From contig NZ_VZPJ01000003.1 in NCBI RefSeq assembly GCF_008801605.1, positions 186,001 through 250,000 on the forward strand: a stretch of DNA of 64,000 bases, given 5' to 3'. The stretch's first letter is position 1, and every line of letters starts with the position of its first letter. Shown in pieces: positions 63,951 to 64,000 of the stretch. A program made the translations under genes and the position numbers. The DNA is from Pseudomonas brassicacearum subsp. brassicacearum (GTDB lineage: Bacteria > Pseudomonadota > Gammaproteobacteria > Pseudomonadales > Pseudomonadaceae). The notes under the pieces were generated by a model. It did not search any database, was not told the origin of the DNA, and saw only the letters and a program-made list of their open reading frames with translations.

Positions 63951-64000
63951 GGCCTGTACACACCCCACAACTATATCTGACACAGCGCAATCCCCGTGGC

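Overview
The window comes from a fluorescent-type Pseudomonas chromosome (high GC). The evidence is the many Pseudomonas REP elements (core GTGGGAGCAAGCTTGCTCGCGAT), a PQQ glucose dehydrogenase, MetE/MetR, PurT, a FPr-type GlcNAc PTS locus and a PA2572-like YN-GYP response regulator. I see no rRNA, tRNA, CRISPR array or intact insertion sequence.

Layout. 1-4954: thiamine-diphosphate decarboxylase (AruI-like), co-translated aldehyde dehydrogenase, a partial TAT-type solute-binding protein and a divergent LysR regulator. 5088-9701: alpha/beta hydrolase and divergent metE/metR. 9852-12731: an Ig-like protein behind a perfect 24-bp palindrome, then a NUDIX-LysE-GNAT operon. 12732-14575: a DUF6124-type gene inside nested inverted repeats and a 73-bp minisatellite. 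14576-24537: a signalling locus, with a YN-GYP response regulator divergent from a five-gene operon of REC-PAS-GGDEF-EAL, REC-GGDEF-EAL, di-haem cytochrome c peroxidase, membrane histidine kinase and REC-histidine kinase. 24777-33307: glutamate-synthase-like FMN protein, GT39 glycosyltransferase, amino-acid permease and a bifunctional penicillin-binding protein. 33329-41271: a seven-gene CS1/CFA-I-type (alternate chaperone) fimbrial cluster with duplicated pilins and tip adhesins. 41705-43062: PadR regulator and siderophore-interacting ferric reductase behind four operator-like octamers spaced exactly 18 bp. 43133-45427: a second Ig-like protein behind the same palindrome. 45624-54232: housekeeping genes (VUT transporter, purT, gcd, VF530, Pr6Pr, gamma-carbonic anhydrase, two NUDIX enzymes, L,D-transpeptidase). 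54434-56280: a second DUF6124-type gene next to a nucleotidyltransferase two-gene module bounded by 65-bp direct repeats. 56660-63832: a complete N-acetylglucosamine uptake and catabolism operon.

The strongest candidate for an undescribed system is the 14576-24537 signalling locus. Four of its five operon genes overlap their neighbour by ATGA. Two output proteins have complementary lesions: the first keeps GGDEF but has lost EAL, and the second keeps EAL but has GSDEF. An exported di-haem peroxidase is co-translated with a sensor kinase. Other leads are the operator shared by the two Ig-like proteins, the 18-bp operator array before the PadR gene, and the shared leader/direct repeats of the DUF6124 and nucleotidyltransferase modules.

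Protein starts were chosen from Shine-Dalgarno spacing and family alignments recalled from memory. Functional names rest on motif recognition, since no database search was run.
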